From contig NZ_JAATOO010000023.1 of assembly GCF_011806575.1 (NCBI RefSeq), positions 1-64,000 of the forward strand: a DNA stretch of 64,000 bases, given 5' to 3'. Every line of letters starts with the position of its first letter. The first letter of the stretch is position 1. The notes beneath the pieces are model-generated. The model was given only the letters and a program-made list of their open reading frames with translations, was not told the DNA's origin and made no database searches. The stretch comes from Vibrio hepatarius. Its GTDB lineage: Bacteria > Pseudomonadota > Gammaproteobacteria > Enterobacterales > Vibrionaceae. Shown one piece after another: positions 61,751-64,000 of this stretch. A program made the position numbers and the translations under genes.

Positions 61751-64000
61751 ATGGCTCGTATTCCAGACAATCCATTGATTTTAATTGATGGCTCTTCTTA
61801 TCTATACCGTGCATTTCACGCTTATCCAGGCACCATGAGCAATGGTGATATCCCAACAAACGCCGTTTACGGTGTGGTAAACATGCTGCGTAGCATGATG
61901 CGCCAGTTCAACAGCGAGCGTATCGCGGTTGTATTTGACGCAAAGGGAAAAACGTTCCGTGATGAGATGTACGCAGAATACAAAGCCAATCGTCCACCTA
62001 TGCCAGACGACCTGCGTTGTCAGATTGAACCGCTACACGATGTGATCCGTGCGATGGGACTACCGTTGATTTGTGTCCCGGGCGTCGAAGCCGATGACGT
62101 AATCGGTACTCTCGCGCATCAAGCATCGAAGCAGGGTATGCCAGTACTTATTAGTACCGGTGATAAAGATATGGCGCAGTTGGTGGATGACAATATCACC
62201 CTGATCAACACCATGACGAACGTGGTGATGGATCGCGAAGGTGTGATTGAAAAATTTGGTATTCCACCTGAATTGATCATCGATTATCTCGCGCTGATGG
62301 GTGATAAAGTCGATAACATTCCTGGCGTACCTGGTGTGGGTGATAAAACCGCAACGGCATTACTTCAAGGTATCGGCGGTTTAGACAAGCTGTATGAAAA
62401 CCTTGATGATATTGCACCGCTTGGTTTCCGTGGTTCAAAAACCATGGCGAAGAAGCTGGTGGATAACAAAGACAACGCGATGCTGTCTTATGAGTTAGCG
62501 ACGATCAAACTCGACGTTGAACTCGAAGAAACGCCAGACTCGCTGATCAAAACCACGCCAAATAAAGATGAACTGATTAAGCTGTACGGCCAACTGGTAT
62601 TCAAATCATGGTTGAATGAACTGCTCGACGGCGGTACAGGCGTAGTGGAAGCGGTAGAAAAATCAGGCGCGAGCGTGTCTTCTTCTAATCTTGCCCCTGA
62701 ACTGGAAACACCAGCGGTTACCATCGACCGCAGCCAATACGAAACGATTCTGGACGAAGAGACGTTCAACGCTTGGTTTGAAAAGCTAAAAGCAGCGGAG
62801 GTGTTTGCGTTTGATACGGAGACCGACAGCCTTGACTACATGGTCGCAAACCTCGTTGGTTTGTCGTTCGCGACTGAAGAAGGTGTGGCGGCTTATGTAC
62901 CTGTTGCCCACGATTACTTAGACGCGCCAAAACAACTTGACCGCGATTGGGTACTGGCGCAGCTAAAACCAATTTTAGAAGACGGCAGCCAAGCGAAAGT
63001 CGGCCAGAACCTTAAGTACGATGCTAGCGTGTTAGCGCGCTACGATATCGAGCTGAAAGGGATTAAATACGACACCATGTTGGCGTCTTACGTCTACAAC
63101 AGTGTCGGCGGTAAACACGATATGGATAGCTTGGCGCTGCGCTTCCTTCAGCACAGTTGCATCTCGTTTGAGCAAATTGCTGGCAAGGGCAAAAAGCAGC
63201 TGACTTTCAACCAAATCGAGCTGGAACAAGCGTCACCGTATGCAGCGGAAGATGCAGACGTAACTCTGCGTCTACACAACCGCTTGATCGCCAACATTGA
63301 AAGCGATGACAAACTTAAAGCGATTTACGAACAGATTGAAGTCCCGCTGGTGCCTGTGTTATCTCGCATCGAACGTACCGGTGTTCTGATTGATGACATG
63401 AAGCTCTCTGCACAATCACAAGAAATTGCCCAGCGCTTGGATGAGCTAGAACAGAAAGCGTATGAAGTGGCAGAGCAAGAGTTCAATATGAACTCGCCAA
63501 AACAGCTACAAGCGATCTTGTTCGAGAAAATGGGATTACCAGTTGTTAAGAAAACCCCTTCAGGCACGCCATCGACGAATGAAGAAGTACTGCAAGAGCT
63601 TGCGCTGGATTACCCACTACCAAAACTGATCTTGGAATATCGTGGTCTGGCGAAACTGAAGTCGACTTACACCGATAAGCTGCCGAAGATGATTAACCCT
63701 GAAACGGGCCGAGTACATACTTCTTACCATCAGGCGGTGACCGCGACGGGTCGTCTATCTTCAACCGATCCAAACTTGCAGAACATTCCAATCCGTAATG
63801 AAGAAGGTCGTCGTATCCGTCAGGCGTTTATCGCGCCACACGGCTACAAGATCATGGCGGTCGACTACTCGCAGATTGAGCTACGCATTATGGCGCACTT
63901 ATCGGGTGACAAAGCGTTACTTGAGGCGTTCCAGCAGGGTAAAGATATCCACGCGGCGACCGCGGCTGAGATCATTGGCGTCAACATCGAAGAGGTGACC
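61751..64000 (+). CDS. polA: DNA polymerase I (5' 750 codons; runs off window)
   Basis: DNA polymerase I, for Okazaki-fragment processing and repair. The frame is open from ATG 61751 to the last base. The N-terminal 5' nuclease domain has LILIDGSSYLYRAFHA, VVFDAKGKTFR, GVEADDVIGTLA, STGDKDMAQLV and GDKVDNIPGVPGVGDKTA. The proofreading domain has FAFDTETDSLDYM, QNLKYDASVLARY and YAAEDADVTLRL, with its DEDD acidic residues. The polymerase domain starts near residue 530 and includes TGRLSSTDPNLQNIP and motif A VDYSQIELRI. The last roughly 180 residues of a typical 930-residue PolA lie outside. Confidence 0.98.
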   Translation, partial: MARIPDNPLILIDGSSYLYRAFHAYPGTMSNGDIPTNAVYGVVNMLRSMMRQFNSERIAVVFDAKGKTFRDEMYAEYKANRPPMPDDLRCQIEPLHDVIRAMGLPLICVPGVEADDVIGTLAHQASKQGMPVLISTGDKDMAQLVDDNITLINTMTNVVMDREGVIEKFGIPPELIIDYLALMGDKVDNIPGVPGVGDKTATALLQGIGGLDKLYENLDDIAPLGFRGSKTMAKKLVDNKDNAMLSYELATIKLDVELEETPDSLIKTTPNKDELIKLYGQLVFKSWLNELLDGGTGVVEAVEKSGASVSSSNLAPELETPAVTIDRSQYETILDEETFNAWFEKLKAAEVFAFDTETDSLDYMVANLVGLSFATEEGVAAYVPVAHDYLDAPKQLDRDWVLAQLKPILEDGSQAKVGQNLKYDASVLARYDIELKGIKYDTMLASYVYNSVGGKHDMDSLALRFLQHSCISFEQIAGKGKKQLTFNQIELEQASPYAAEDADVTLRLHNRLIANIESDDKLKAIYEQIEVPLVPVLSRIERTGVLIDDMKLSAQSQEIAQRLDELEQKAYEVAEQEFNMNSPKQLQAILFEKMGLPVVKKTPSGTPSTNEEVLQELALDYPLPKLILEYRGLAKLKSTYTDKLPKMINPETGRVHTSYHQAVTATGRLSSTDPNLQNIPIRNEEGRRIRQAFIAPHGYKIMAVDYSQIELRIMAHLSGDKALLEAFQQGKDIHAATAAEIIGVNIEEVT

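Overview
The window reads as the origin-proximal part of chromosome 1 of a Vibrio-like gammaproteobacterium. The evidence is the gene order thiCEFSGH - aminopeptidase P - LysR/MFS pair - TsrA-like - asnC - rsmJ - uspA - ftnA - uspB - rmuC - ubiE-ubiJ-ubiB - tatABC - tatD - hemB - ryhB - polA, together with two exact copies of the ParB-binding parS consensus in and just after the thi operon. I do not assign a species.

Positions 1-13515 are a 3' fragment of tRNA-Trp followed by an integrated element of about 13.4 kb. A 49-bp perfect direct repeat (25-73 and 13467-13515) made of the 3' part of the tRNA flanks the element. It carries a P4-type tyrosine integrase next to the tRNA, several small unrecognised genes, and a 976-residue family B DNA polymerase. 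The polymerase has exonuclease motifs, a TTDG form of motif C and a KTRG motif, as in primer-independent PolB (piPolB). No terminal-protein, capsid, relaxase or conjugation gene is visible, so I call the element a pipolin. Its right third is a restriction-modification cassette: a large and a small PD-(D/E)XK-like subunit convergent with two SPPY-type DNA methyltransferases, an architecture like BsrDI/BtsI. A palindrome built on GCAATG/CATTGC recurs in the non-coding parts of the element. Right of attR lie decayed tandem copies of the tRNA-Trp/terminator unit.

Positions 13.9-31.4 kb are core chromosome: crcB, a TPP riboswitch driving thiC-thiE-thiF-thiS-thiG-thiH, an M24 aminopeptidase P, a divergent LysR/Bcr-CflA-type pair, a TsrA-like small regulator, asnC, rsmJ, a lysine-rich hypothetical, an EamA transporter, uspA, ftnA, uspB and a YhiN-type flavoprotein.

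Positions 31.4-47 kb hold two secreted DUF1566 proteins on the minus strand (one a 1177-residue lipoprotein). Divergent from them is a complete Tad/Flp pilus operon (flp, tadV, rcpC, rcpA, CpaD-like lipoprotein, tadZ, tadA-G). A good Fur-box match overlaps the predicted flp promoter.

Positions 46.9-51.3 kb carry a HugZ-like protein, a YbaN-type membrane protein and a CydDC-like heterodimeric ABC exporter. The remainder is an EamA transporter, rmuC, the ubiquinone genes ubiE-ubiJ-ubiB, tatABC, tatD, hemB, a GNAT acetyltransferase, the Fur-regulated small RNA RyhB (recognised by its conserved core), a cluster of DnaA-box-like sequences, and the first 750 codons of polA, which runs off the window.
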